Shown here one piece after another: positions 6,119 through 15,071 of a stretch of 17,812 nt of DNA. A model generated the notes under the pieces. That model saw only the letters and a list, made by a program, of their open reading frames with translations. It made no database searches and was not told the DNA's origin. Each line of letters opens with the position of its first letter. The stretch's first letter is position 1. The stretch is from Anaerorhabdus sp036641015 (lineage in GTDB: Bacteria; Bacillota_I; Bacilli_A; Erysipelotrichales; Erysipelotrichaceae): contig NZ_JAVWFO010000036.1 of assembly GCF_036641015.1 (NCBI RefSeq), positions 1 through 17,812 on the forward strand, in the 5' to 3' direction. The position numbers and the translations under genes were made by a program.

Positions 6119-7485
6119 TGATAAAAAAGATATTAATTGCTAATCGTGGTGAAATAGCTGTCAGAATTATACGTACTTGTAAGTTGTTGAATATCAATAC
6201 TGTAGCGGTTTATTCAACAGCAGATAGAGAAGCTTATCATGTGCAACTTGCAGATGAGAGTGTGTGTATTGGAAGTGCGCCGAGCAAAGATAGTTATTTA
6301 AATATTAACGCGATTATAGAAGCTGCTAAAGGTACTGGTGCTGATGCAATTCATCCTGGATTTGGGTTTCTAAGTGAAAATAGTAGTTTTGCAAGAAAAG
6401 TTGAAGAAGAAGGAATTATTTTTATTGGACCTAGTGCTGATGTAATAGATAGGATGGGTGATAAATCAAATGCCCGTGCATCAATGATAGCGGCAGGAGT
6501 ATCGGTTATTCCAGGATCTAAAGAATGTATATCTACTAGCCAAGAATGTTTAGAAATGGCAAATAAAATGGGATATCCAGTGATTATTAAAGCCAGTAGT
6601 GGTGGCGGTGGTCGTGGTATGAGAATTGTATATGAAGAAAAAGATTGTATTACTGCGTACCAACAAGCACGTAGTGAAGCGGCAGTCTCTTTTGGTGATG
6701 ATAGCGTTTATATGGAAAAATATTTGGTAAATCCAAAACATATAGAAGTTCAATTGCTTTGTGATAAACATGGAAATGTCACACATTTATTTGAAAGAGA
6801 TTGTTCAATGCAAAGAAGAAATCAAAAAACAGTTGAAGAGGCACCTTGTGATGTATTGAGCCAAGATGCAAAAGAAAGACTATATGCAGATGCTATTAAA
6901 GCGGCTAAATATGTAAATTATGATAGTGTTGGAACAATTGAATTCTTAGTTGATCATGAACAAAACCACTACTTTATGGAAATGAATACTCGTATTCAAG
7001 TTGAACATACGATTAGTGAAATGATTACCGGTATTGATTTAATCAAAGCACAAATAAGAGTAGCTGAAGGTAAACCACTTGAGTTTAGCCAACAAGATAT
7101 TGTTTGTACAGGACATGCAATTGAGTGTCGTATAAATGCTGAGAATGTTAAAGCTAATTTTGCACCAAATCCTGGAACGGTAAAAACATATCATGTACCA
7201 GGTGGTTCAGGAATTCGTATTGACAGTGCAGTTTATGCAGGGTATACAATACCACCGTTTTATGACTCAATGATTTTAAAGTTAATAGTACATGCACCTA
7301 CACGTTTAGAAGCAATTAAGCGCATGCGTATTGCATTAGAAGAATTATTAATTGAAGGTGTAGAAACAAATATTGAATTTCAATATATTTTATTTCATGA
7401 TCCTATATTTGTAAGTGGAAAATATGATACATCGTCACTTACTAAGTTTATTGAAGAGGTAAAGAAAAATGAACTCAGCCTTTAA
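6118..7485 (+). CDS. accC: Biotin carboxylase subunit of acetyl-CoA carboxylase
   Basis: This 455-residue ATP-grasp enzyme carboxylates the biotin on AccB using bicarbonate and ATP. The N-terminal NRGEIAVRIIRTC (9-21), HPGFGFLSEN (79-88), Lys116 and the glycine-rich KASSGGGGRGM (158-168) bind nucleotide. MEMNTRIQVEH (287-297) contributes metal and catalytic residues, and a C-terminal domain follows. Length equals the family norm, with no sign of a fused carboxyltransferase. It starts on the last base of the accB stop codon with no independent ribosome site, so it is probably translated by coupling. It overlaps accD by 17 bases at its 3' end. Confidence 0.98.
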   Translation: MIKKILIANRGEIAVRIIRTCKLLNINTVAVYSTADREAYHVQLADESVCIGSAPSKDSYLNINAIIEAAKGTGADAIHPGFGFLSENSSFARKVEEEGIIFIGPSADVIDRMGDKSNARASMIAAGVSVIPGSKECISTSQECLEMANKMGYPVIIKASSGGGGRGMRIVYEEKDCITAYQQARSEAAVSFGDDSVYMEKYLVNPKHIEVQLLCDKHGNVTHLFERDCSMQRRNQKTVEEAPCDVLSQDAKERLYADAIKAAKYVNYDSVGTIEFLVDHEQNHYFMEMNTRIQVEHTISEMITGIDLIKAQIRVAEGKPLEFSQQDIVCTGHAIECRINAENVKANFAPNPGTVKTYHVPGGSGIRIDSAVYAGYTIPPFYDSMILKLIVHAPTRLEAIKRMRIALEELLIEGVETNIEFQYILFHDPIFVSGKYDTSSLTKFIEEVKKNELSL

Positions 7486-8341
7486 GGAGCGAAAAGACAG
7501 GTTACAGTTTTTTAGAGAATATCGTGAGAAATTACTATCAAAACCTAAAAAAAAGATAACTAGTCCTGATACATGGCAATGTAATAAATGCAATAGTGTG
7601 TATAGCTATGAAGAAATACATAATCATTATTTTGTATGTCCACATTGTCAATATGTACACGCATTAACAGCTGAACAAAGACTAGAATATGTATGTGATT
7701 CAAATACATTTATTGAAACATTTCATTCACTAAAGCGAATGAAGAAAAGTATGTTTCCAGGATATGAAGGAAAGATATTAAAATTACAAGAAAATTTAGG
7801 AATGAATGAAGCAGTTGTTACAGGTGTATGTAAAATAGGTAGTTATCGTTCAGCAATTTGCGTAATGGATAATCGATTCTTAATGGGTAGTATGGGTGAG
7901 GTAGTAGGGGAAAAGATTACTCGCCACATAGAATATGCCACTAAGAAAAGACTTCCATTGATTATATTTAGTTGTAGTGGTGGAGCACGTATGCAAGAAG
8001 GAATTATATCTTTGATGCAAATGGCAAAAACAAGTGCAGCATTAGCTAAACATGATGAAGCTGGGTTGTTATATATTTCTTACTTAACTCATCCGACAAC
8101 AGGTGGGGTTAGTGCCAGCTTTGCAATGCTTGGCGATATCCAATTAAGTGAACCACAATGCTTAATAGGATTTGCTGGGAAACGGGTTATTCAATCAACA
8201 GTAAATGAAAAATTGCCAGAAGATTTTCAAACAGCAGAGTTCTTGGAGAAAAAAGGATTCCTAGATCAAATCGTTGAACGAGAAAACATGAGATCTACAT
8301 TAATACAATTGTTGAAGATTCATGAGAGAGGTAAAAAATGA
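7469..8341 (+). CDS. accD: Acetyl-CoA carboxylase carboxyltransferase subunit beta
   Basis: This 290-residue subunit pairs with AccA to move CO2 from biotin to acetyl-CoA, forming malonyl-CoA. The N-terminal zinc ribbon is intact, with Cys38-X2-Cys41 and Cys57-X2-Cys60 in the spacing known for AccD. The crotonase-like core includes SCSGGARMQEGIISLMQMAK and LTHPTTGGVSASFAMLGD, followed by GFAGKRVIQST near the C-terminus. ATG 7469 lies inside the end of accC and is preceded by GAGGT. The stop overlaps the accA start (ATGA). Confidence 0.97.
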   Translation: MNSAFKERKDRLQFFREYREKLLSKPKKKITSPDTWQCNKCNSVYSYEEIHNHYFVCPHCQYVHALTAEQRLEYVCDSNTFIETFHSLKRMKKSMFPGYEGKILKLQENLGMNEAVVTGVCKIGSYRSAICVMDNRFLMGSMGEVVGEKITRHIEYATKKRLPLIIFSCSGGARMQEGIISLMQMAKTSAALAKHDEAGLLYISYLTHPTTGGVSASFAMLGDIQLSEPQCLIGFAGKRVIQSTVNEKLPEDFQTAEFLEKKGFLDQIVERENMRSTLIQLLKIHERGKK

Positions 8342-9258
8342 GTTGGTCACAAGCAGAAGAAAAAATAATACTTCTTCGCGAATTGTTAGAAAACTGTTCA
8401 AAAGAAGAAGCAATTCAAATAAAAAAAGAAATTGATTTACTAAAAAAAGATGCATATTCATCATTAGATGCGTGGGATATTGTGTGTTTAGCGCGTCATC
8501 AAAAGCGTTTAAAAGCAATGGATTTGGTTGAAAGTTTATTTACTGATTTGTTTGAACAAAAGGGTGATCGTTATTTTGGTGAAGATGGAGCTTTGTGGGG
8601 TGGACTAGGTAGTTTCTTAGGAAAACCAGTTACGATCTTAGCACAAAGAAAAGGTAAAACATTACAAGAAAATATGGAATGTAATTTTGGGATGATGAAT
8701 CCTGAAGGATATAGAAAAGCATTAAGATTAGCTAAACAGGCAGAGAAGTTTAATCGTCCTATTATAACTATCGTTGATACATCAGGTGCCTATCCTGGTA
8801 AAGGTGCTGAGGAGAGGGGACAAGCAGAAGCAATTGCTCAATGCTTAAAGCAATTCATGACACTAAATGTTCCAGTGATCACAATAGTTTTATCAGAAGG
8901 TGGAAGTGGTGGTGCATTGGCATTAAGTGTATCAGATCACATCATGATGCTAGAAAATGCAATTTACTCTATTTTATCACCTGAGGGATTTGCGAGTATT
9001 TTATGGAAAGATGAAACAAGAGTAAAAGAAGCGGCAACAATAATGGAATTAACATCAAAAGATTTATATAAAAAAGGTATTGTAGATCAAGTGATTAAGG
9101 AACCACTTGGAGGTATTCAAGAGAATCCAAATTATTGCATTGAACAAATACGCCAAGGTTTATATGAACAACTAAATAAACTTCAAAGCCAAAGTGGAAA
9201 AGTAAGAAGTAAAGTACGTTACGAAAAATTTCGAAAGTTAGGAGCGTGTCATGAGTAG
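8338..9258 (+). CDS. accA: Acetyl-CoA carboxylase carboxyltransferase subunit alpha
   Basis: The 306-residue partner of AccD in the acetyl-CoA carboxyltransferase. Key stretches are GDRYFGEDGALWGGLG (76-91), GKTLQENMECNFGMMNPEGY (106-125), the acyl-CoA site TIVDTSGAYPGKGAEERGQ (144-162) and LSEGGSGGALALSVSD (185-200). An N-terminal helical region (1-40) suits the subunit interface. The start codon overlaps the accD stop by four bases, which favours equal synthesis of the two subunits. GAGAGG lies just upstream. The 3' end overlaps fabH by eight bases. Confidence 0.97.
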   Translation: MSWSQAEEKIILLRELLENCSKEEAIQIKKEIDLLKKDAYSSLDAWDIVCLARHQKRLKAMDLVESLFTDLFEQKGDRYFGEDGALWGGLGSFLGKPVTILAQRKGKTLQENMECNFGMMNPEGYRKALRLAKQAEKFNRPIITIVDTSGAYPGKGAEERGQAEAIAQCLKQFMTLNVPVITIVLSEGGSGGALALSVSDHIMMLENAIYSILSPEGFASILWKDETRVKEAATIMELTSKDLYKKGIVDQVIKEPLGGIQENPNYCIEQIRQGLYEQLNKLQSQSGKVRSKVRYEKFRKLGACHE

Positions 9259-10198
9259 AATATTATCTGTGGGTAGTTATGCGCCAACAAAAGTACTAAC
9301 TAATGATGATTTAAGTAAACTAGTAGATACAAATGATGAATGGATTGTACAACGCACAGGGATTTCAAATAGACACATTGTAAGTGATGGTGAAACTAAT
9401 TTAGATATTGCAACTAAAGCAGCACAAATAGCACTAGCTAAATCAGGTTTAGATAAAGAGGAAATAGATTGCATATTATATGCAACAATCACTCCAGATA
9501 CATTTACTCCTTCTATGGCTTGCCAATTGAAAAGAAGATTGAATATTGATCGTAAGAATTTATTAGCATTTGATATCAATGCCGCGTGTAGTGGATTTGT
9601 AGTTGCATTAGAAACAGCACATCATTTACTAAGAAGTTATTCAAATATTTTAGTGGTAGCAAGTGATACAATGAGTCGTATCATTGATTGGAGTGATCGA
9701 GGAACTTGTATTCTATTTGGAGATGGTGCAGGTGCAGTAGTATTAACGCAAAGTAATTTCAATCCAATATTTCATAGCTTTACTGAACACGATATCACAG
9801 ACAGTTTAAAAACTAATTCAATTTATGATGAGCACACTTACTTATCTATGAAAGGCACTGATGTATTTAAATTTGCAGTAAATGCTTTAACAACATGTAT
9901 TCGCAAAGAATTGGAAGAGGCTAACACATCAATAGATAATGTGGATTATATACTTGCTCATCAAGCTAATGTAAGGATTATTAGTTTAGCATGTAAACAG
10001 TTAGGAATTAATGAAGATAAGTTTTATAAAAACATACAAGAATATGGAAATACATCAAGTGCTAGTGTGCCATTAGTATTAGCAGAAATGGTAGAAAAGA
10101 AAATGCTTAAAAAGGGTCAAACAGTTTTATTTGTAGCGTTTGGCTCAGGGTTAACTTATAGCAGTTGCCTTTGGAAATTAGAAGGAGATATCGAATAA
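9251..10198 (+). CDS. fabH: Beta-ketoacyl-ACP synthase III
   Basis: FabH condenses a short acyl-CoA primer with malonyl-ACP to begin the chain. All three catalytic residues are visible: Cys113 in NAACSGF, His237 in LAHQANVRI and Asn267 in YGNTSSASVP. The 315-residue length is normal. Whether the primer is acetyl-CoA or a branched acyl-CoA cannot be read with confidence from sequence alone. AGGAG lies about 9 bases before ATG 9251, within the end of accA. fabK follows directly: its ATG begins on the base after the fabH stop. Confidence 0.97.
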   Translation: MSRILSVGSYAPTKVLTNDDLSKLVDTNDEWIVQRTGISNRHIVSDGETNLDIATKAAQIALAKSGLDKEEIDCILYATITPDTFTPSMACQLKRRLNIDRKNLLAFDINAACSGFVVALETAHHLLRSYSNILVVASDTMSRIIDWSDRGTCILFGDGAGAVVLTQSNFNPIFHSFTEHDITDSLKTNSIYDEHTYLSMKGTDVFKFAVNALTTCIRKELEEANTSIDNVDYILAHQANVRIISLACKQLGINEDKFYKNIQEYGNTSSASVPLVLAEMVEKKMLKKGQTVLFVAFGSGLTYSSCLWKLEGDIE

Positions 10199-11146
10199 AT
10201 GAATATAAAAGAATTATTTAATGTAGAATATCCAATTTTACAAGGAGCAATGGCTCATATCGCAACACCTGAGTTTGCTGCGGCAGTATCAAATGCTGGA
10301 GCATTAGGAATTATTGCAACAGGTGCAATGGATTCTGAACAAGTTAAAAAAGCTATTGTTAGATGTAAAGAATTAACTGATAAACCATTTGGTGTAAATC
10401 TAATGTTAATGAATCCACACTCTGATGCAATTGTTGAAGAGATATTAAAAAACCCAGTTGCATTTGTAACTACAGGTGCAGGAAATCCTGGTAAGTATTG
10501 TCAGCAATTAAAAGCTGCTGGTATTAAAATATATCCAGTTGTAAATAGTGTAGCACTTGCAAAGCGTTTAGTTGATAATGGCGTTGATGGAATTATTGCG
10601 GAGGGAACTGAATCAGGAGGTCATGTTGGTGAATTAACAACAATGGCACTTGTTCCGCAAATGGTACAGGCTGTAAATGTTCCTGTAATAGCTGCTGGTG
10701 GAATTGCTTGTGGAGCACAATTAAATGCATGTTTAGCATTAGGAGCGGTAGGGGTTCAAATAGGAACTAGATTTCTAGTGAGTGAAGAATGCCCAGTACA
10801 TGAAAATTATCAACAAGCAGTAATCAAGGCAAAAGATTTAGATACGGTAGTAACAGGTAGAAATCTTGGTGCTCCTGTTCGTATATTAAAGAATCAGATG
10901 GCATTACAATATCGTAAATTAGAAATGACAAATGCAGATAAAGAGGAATTAGAAATAATTACACTTGGTGCATTGCGTCGTGCAGTATTTGAAGGTGATA
11001 TGAAACATGGATCAGTGATGATGGGTCAAGTTGCTGGACTATGTAAAAAAATTCAACCCATTAAAGAGATATTAGATGAGTTAATGCAAGAAGCAAAAGA
11101 AAATAAAATGGAGCTAAATAAAATATGGCAAGAACTTTCAATCTAG
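10199..11146 (+). CDS. fabK: Enoyl-ACP reductase II (FMN-dependent)
   Basis: A 315-residue TIM-barrel flavoprotein of the nitronate monooxygenase/FabK superfamily. FabK reduces trans-2-enoyl-ACP with NAD(P)H and FMN as the last step of each elongation round and replaces FabI in many Bacillota. Visible motifs are YPILQGAMAHIATPEFAAAV (11-30), SNAGALGIIATGAM, VNLML, the signature AEGTESGGHVGE (134-145) with the likely catalytic His142, and AAGGIACGAQLNACLALGA, GVQIGTRF for phosphate binding. No FabI, FabL or FabV homologue is in the window, so this is the probable enoyl reductase. AAGGAGATAT precedes the start. It overlaps the next fabK-like gene by 22 bases. Confidence 0.93.
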   Translation: MNIKELFNVEYPILQGAMAHIATPEFAAAVSNAGALGIIATGAMDSEQVKKAIVRCKELTDKPFGVNLMLMNPHSDAIVEEILKNPVAFVTTGAGNPGKYCQQLKAAGIKIYPVVNSVALAKRLVDNGVDGIIAEGTESGGHVGELTTMALVPQMVQAVNVPVIAAGGIACGAQLNACLALGAVGVQIGTRFLVSEECPVHENYQQAVIKAKDLDTVVTGRNLGAPVRILKNQMALQYRKLEMTNADKEELEIITLGALRRAVFEGDMKHGSVMMGQVAGLCKKIQPIKEILDELMQEAKENKMELNKIWQELSI

Positions 11147-12189
11147 CTTTGAATAAAATGGAGTGTCCATTAATTCAAGGTGGGATGGGAGTGGGGATAT
11201 CCCTTGGTAACTTAGCTGGAACTGTAATGAGTTGTAAAGCTATGGGCGTAATCTCTTTAGCTCATCCGGGTTATCGTGATCCAGAATTTATGAAGAATCC
11301 ATTTGAAGCAAATGTAAAAGCATTAAATGAAGAAGTAAAAAAAGCGCGCGAATTAAGTAATGGTTTAGGACTTCTTGCGGTCAATGCAATGTGTGCTATC
11401 AATAGGTATGAGGAATATGTTCAATCGGCTCTTGATGCAGGAGTAGATGCGATTATTAGTGGCGCAGGATTACCTTTATCATTACCTGCAATTACTAAAG
11501 GACATGATGTGCTTATTGCACCAATTGTATCTAGTGCTAAAGCTGCACAATTATTGTTGAAGAGTTGGGATCGTCATTATAATTGCACAGCGGATTTTAT
11601 TGTAATTGAAGGGCCTGATGCTGGAGGGCATTTAGGATTTAAACAAGAAGAATTATTTCAGCATACAGCTAAAACTGTAATTGATATATTAGAAGAAACA
11701 AAACCGATTGTTAAAGAATATGAAGAAAAGTATAATCGTTTAATTCCTATTTATGTTGCAGGTGGAATGAATACAAAAGAAAAGATAAAAGAAGCAATTG
11801 AACATGGAGCACAAGGGGTACAAGTAGCTACCTCATTTATTCCAACAATTGAATGTGATGCGAATGTTAAGTTTAAAGAAATGTTTTTAAATCATAATCA
11901 ACAAGAATTAACATTAATTAAAAGTCCTGTTGGATATTATGGTAGAGCAATTTCTAATTCTTTATCTAAGCAATTAGAAAAGGGAAGAGTAGAGCCTAAG
12001 TATTGTATTAATTGTATTAAACCATGTGATTTTAAAGTTACTCCATTTTGTATTACAGAAGCACTTATACAAGCTGCTAAAGGTAATGTAGTTGATGGTT
12101 TAATATTTAGTGGAACTACTATTCCAACGCAGACAAAACTACGACATGTTAAAGAAGTAATTGAAGATTTAGTAGGAGAATTAATATGA
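11125..12189 (+). CDS. Second FabK/nitronate monooxygenase-family flavoprotein with a four-Cys cluster (FabX-like?)
   Basis: A 354-residue TIM-barrel FMN protein. PLIQGGMGVGISLGNLAG (15-32), the catalytic-type IEGPDAGGHLG (161-171, His169), VAGGMNTKEKIKEAIEHGA and GVQVATSFI place it in the same superfamily as FabK. It differs by an insert near 172-207 and by a C-terminal segment with Cys294, Cys297, Cys301 and Cys309 (C-X2-C-X3-C-X7-C), absent from the first copy. Such a cluster could bind Fe-S. FabX of Helicobacter pylori, a superfamily member carrying [4Fe-4S], dehydrogenates and isomerises decanoyl-ACP to start unsaturated fatty acids; that role is a hypothesis here. Alternatives are a second enoyl reductase or a nitronate monooxygenase. 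GGAG precedes the start, and translation is probably coupled to fabK. The stop overlaps fabD. Confidence 0.85.
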   Translation: MARTFNLALNKMECPLIQGGMGVGISLGNLAGTVMSCKAMGVISLAHPGYRDPEFMKNPFEANVKALNEEVKKARELSNGLGLLAVNAMCAINRYEEYVQSALDAGVDAIISGAGLPLSLPAITKGHDVLIAPIVSSAKAAQLLLKSWDRHYNCTADFIVIEGPDAGGHLGFKQEELFQHTAKTVIDILEETKPIVKEYEEKYNRLIPIYVAGGMNTKEKIKEAIEHGAQGVQVATSFIPTIECDANVKFKEMFLNHNQQELTLIKSPVGYYGRAISNSLSKQLEKGRVEPKYCINCIKPCDFKVTPFCITEALIQAAKGNVVDGLIFSGTTIPTQTKLRHVKEVIEDLVGELI

Positions 12190-13121
12190 AAATAGCATTT
12201 GTATTTGCAGGGCAAGGATCTCAATATATTGGAATGGGAAAAGAGAACTTAGCTAATACTGCATTTAAAGAAGTATTTGATAGATGTAACAAAGATAATG
12301 AATTGGCTCATGTTTGTTTTGAAGATATAGATCGTTTAAATGCAACTAGAGATGCGCAATGGGCTATTTATAGTATCTCAATGGCATCGGCTAATATGCT
12401 AGTACAAGAAGGTATTCAACCAAGTGGGTGTATTGGACTTAGTCTAGGTGAATACAGTGCATATGGATTCGCTAAAGCTTATTCAATTGAAGATGGTGTG
12501 ATGCTTACTAAAAAACGTGGAGCATTAATGCAAGATACAATTGAAAAAACAAAGAGTGGGATGGCTGCCATACTAGCATTAAGTAGCGATAAAATTGAAG
12601 AAGCATGTAAGAGTGCAAGTAATATTGGGGTTGTAAGTGTGGCTAATTATAATGCACCAGATCAAATCGTAATTACTGGCGAAGAAAATGCATTGGAACA
12701 AGCTATGCAAAACTGCATGGATTTAGGAGCACGTCGTGCAATTAAGTTAGCAGTAAGTGGTGCCTTTCATAGTAGTTTATTAATCCCAGCACAAGCAGAA
12801 CTTGAAAAAGCATTAAATGAAGTTTCATGGAGTAAACCGACAATACCTGTATATACAAATTTTACAGGAAGTGTTGCGGATAATATTGTAAATAGCTTAA
12901 AAGAACAATTAGTTTCTCCTGTTTTATTCCAAAAAGGAATTGAAAAGATGATAGTTGATGGATTTGATACATTTATTGAAATTGGACCTAAGACTACTTG
13001 TTCAAGTTTTATTAAGAAAATTGCATTAGCAAATAATACAACTGTAACTATATGTAATGTAGATGATATGAAAAGTTTTGAAAAGACAAAAGAAATAATC
13101 TTAGGAGGCAATCATGAGTAG
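12186..13121 (+). CDS. fabD: Malonyl-CoA:ACP transacylase
   Basis: FabD transfers malonyl from CoA to ACP, linking the carboxylase to the elongation cycle. The 311-residue protein has FAGQGSQYIGMG (8-19), the nucleophile elbow GLSLGEYSA with Ser86, Arg111 in KKRGALMQ for the malonyl carboxylate, His195 in SGAFHSSLL and EIGPKTT near the C-terminus. All catalytic residues are present. AGGAG stands about 9 bases before the ATG, which overlaps the preceding stop by four bases. It overlaps fabG by eight bases. Confidence 0.97.
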   Translation: MKIAFVFAGQGSQYIGMGKENLANTAFKEVFDRCNKDNELAHVCFEDIDRLNATRDAQWAIYSISMASANMLVQEGIQPSGCIGLSLGEYSAYGFAKAYSIEDGVMLTKKRGALMQDTIEKTKSGMAAILALSSDKIEEACKSASNIGVVSVANYNAPDQIVITGEENALEQAMQNCMDLGARRAIKLAVSGAFHSSLLIPAQAELEKALNEVSWSKPTIPVYTNFTGSVADNIVNSLKEQLVSPVLFQKGIEKMIVDGFDTFIEIGPKTTCSSFIKKIALANNTTVTICNVDDMKSFEKTKEIILGGNHE

Positions 13122-13842
13122 AAAAGTAGCGTTAGTAACAGGTGCGAGTCGTGGCATTGGATCAGCAATTGCAAAAGCTTTAGCATCTGATCATGATGTG
13201 GTCATTAACTTTGCAAGTAGTGAAGTACAAGCACAAGAAGTACTTAAATCATTGCCAGAAGGAAATCATTCAATTTATAAATGTGATGTACAAAATCATG
13301 AAGATGTAAAAATGATGATGGAAGAAATTGTTAAGAATTACGGTCATATTGATGTGTTAGTAAACAATGCTGGTATTACTAGAGATAATTTAATGTTAAA
13401 AATGAGTGATGATGATTTTGATAAAGTAATGTCGATAAACACAAAAGGATGTTTCAATTGTATTCAATCAATTACTAGGATTATGATGAAACAACGTGCT
13501 GGGAAAATTATTAACATAGCAAGCGTTATTGGGTTAATTGGTAATGTAGGGCAAGTAAATTACGCAGCAAGTAAAGGCGCAATAATTGCAATGACCAAAG
13601 CAAGTGCTAAAGAACTAGGATCACGAAATATACAAGTAAACGCTATAGCTCCAGGATTTATTGAAACAGAAATGACACAAGTACTAAATGATGATCTAAA
13701 AAATAAGATGCTAGATGTTATTCCTTTAAAGCGTTTTGGACAAGCAGATGAAGTAGCACATGTTGTAAAATTCTTAGCTTCCAGTGATTCGAATTATATT
13801 ACAGGACAAACAATTGTAATAGATGGTGGGATGGTGATGTAA
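13114..13842 (+). CDS. fabG: 3-oxoacyl-ACP reductase
   Basis: A 242-residue short-chain dehydrogenase that reduces 3-ketoacyl-ACP with NADPH. The cofactor loop TGASRGIG (9-16), NNAGITRDNLMLKM (84-97) and the catalytic set Asn109, Ser137, Tyr150 and Lys154 are complete. The C-terminal APGFIETEMT and GQTIVIDGGMVM are typical FabG. A strong AGGAGG lies before ATG 13114. fabF begins on the base after its stop codon. Confidence 0.97.
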   Translation: MSRKVALVTGASRGIGSAIAKALASDHDVVINFASSEVQAQEVLKSLPEGNHSIYKCDVQNHEDVKMMMEEIVKNYGHIDVLVNNAGITRDNLMLKMSDDDFDKVMSINTKGCFNCIQSITRIMMKQRAGKIINIASVIGLIGNVGQVNYAASKGAIIAMTKASAKELGSRNIQVNAIAPGFIETEMTQVLNDDLKNKMLDVIPLKRFGQADEVAHVVKFLASSDSNYITGQTIVIDGGMVM

Positions 13843-15069
13843 ATGAAAAGAAGAGTTGTAATTACAGGTATGGGTGCTGTGTCACCAATTGGAAATACAG
13901 TTGATGAAGTTAAAAAAAGTATTCATGATGGCAAATGTGGAATAGCTCCAATTAAGTCGTTTGATACTACAAATTTTCGAGTTAAATTAGCTGCAGAAGT
14001 TAAAGAATTAGATACAGAAAAATACTTTACACCAAGAGAATTAAAGTTCAACGATCGTTTTGCACAATTCGCAAGAATTGCTGCTAAACAAGCCATGGAA
14101 GATAGTGGAATCAACGTTGAAGATAATAATAGTATTGGTGTATTACTTGGTTCAGGTATTGGTGGATTATCATCAATTGAAAATGCAACAAAGATACTAG
14201 AAGAAAGAGGAGCTACAAGAATTTCTCCATACTTTATTCCAATGTCATTAATCAATTTAGCAGCAGGAGATGTTGCGATAGATCATAAACTACACGGAAG
14301 TGTTCAATGTATTGTTACAGCTTGCGCATCAGCTACAGATGCTATGGGAATAGCTTTCCAACGTATTCGTGATGGATATGAAGATACTATTGTAACAGGT
14401 GGATGCGAAGCTGCAATTACTCCTGTAGGTATTGGTGGATTCATGGCGATGCGCGCATTATGTGAAAAAGAAGATGTGAATCGTGCAAGTATTCCATTTG
14501 ATAAAGAGCGTAGCGGATTTGTTATGGGTGAGGGAGCAGCAATTCTTGTTTTTGAGGAATTGGAAATAGCTAAAAAACGTGGTGCTAAAATCTATGCGGA
14601 AGTTGTAGGGTATGGAGCAACATGTGATGCAAATCATATTACAGCGCCAGCAGAGAATGGTGAATATGCTACAATCGCAATGCAAAAAGCAATCAATGAT
14701 GGGAATCTAAAAGCAAAAGATATTAGTTATATTAATGCACATGGAACATCTACTAATTTAAATGATTTAACAGAAACTAAAGCTATTAAAAATTGCTTTA
14801 AAGAGTATAAACCATATGTATCTAGTACAAAATCAATGACAGGGCATTTATTAGGAGCAAGTGGTGCTATTGAAGGTGTTATTAGCGTTTTAGCATTACA
14901 AGATCAATTTATTCCAGCAACTATAAATCATAATGTAATAGATGAAAATTGTGATTTGAATTTAGTATTAAATACAGGAATTAATACAAAAGTAAAATAT
15001 GCTATGAGTAACTCACTAGGATTTGGTGGACATAACGCATCTATTATCTTCAAACATTGGGAGGATTAA
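13843..15069 (+). CDS. fabF: Beta-ketoacyl-ACP synthase II
   Basis: FabF condenses malonyl-ACP with the growing acyl-ACP. The 408-residue thiolase-fold enzyme has the nucleophile Cys161 in VTACASATDAMG and the catalytic His300 in INAHGTST and His335 in MTGHLLGASG, with Lys330 also in place. The N-terminal RRVVITGMGAVSPIG and C-terminal SNSLGFGGHNASIIF match the family. It is the only elongation synthase in the operon; no FabB copy is seen, so it would have to elongate both saturated and any unsaturated chains. The GGTGATG near the end of fabG probably serves as ribosome site. Confidence 0.97.
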   Translation: MKRRVVITGMGAVSPIGNTVDEVKKSIHDGKCGIAPIKSFDTTNFRVKLAAEVKELDTEKYFTPRELKFNDRFAQFARIAAKQAMEDSGINVEDNNSIGVLLGSGIGGLSSIENATKILEERGATRISPYFIPMSLINLAAGDVAIDHKLHGSVQCIVTACASATDAMGIAFQRIRDGYEDTIVTGGCEAAITPVGIGGFMAMRALCEKEDVNRASIPFDKERSGFVMGEGAAILVFEELEIAKKRGAKIYAEVVGYGATCDANHITAPAENGEYATIAMQKAINDGNLKAKDISYINAHGTSTNLNDLTETKAIKNCFKEYKPYVSSTKSMTGHLLGASGAIEGVISVLALQDQFIPATINHNVIDENCDLNLVLNTGINTKVKYAMSNSLGFGGHNASIIFKHWED

Positions 15070-15071
15070 AC

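Noticed and set aside
11125..12189. Second fabK-like gene as a simple recent duplication of the first
   Set aside because: Lengths, the insert, the C-terminal cysteine cluster and most residues outside the shared motifs differ too much; the two are old paralogues.
12767..13111. 114-codon minus-strand open frame across fabD
   Set aside because: It is a shadow of the strongly conserved fabD frame, with no recognisable protein features or ribosome site; the same holds for the other antisense frames over murB, fabH, fabF and the methyltransferase.
15057..15071. fabZ start at TTG 15057
   Set aside because: The good GGGAGG site at 15059-15064 would lie inside the coding region, and FabZ proteins usually begin close to the residues encoded from ATG 15072.
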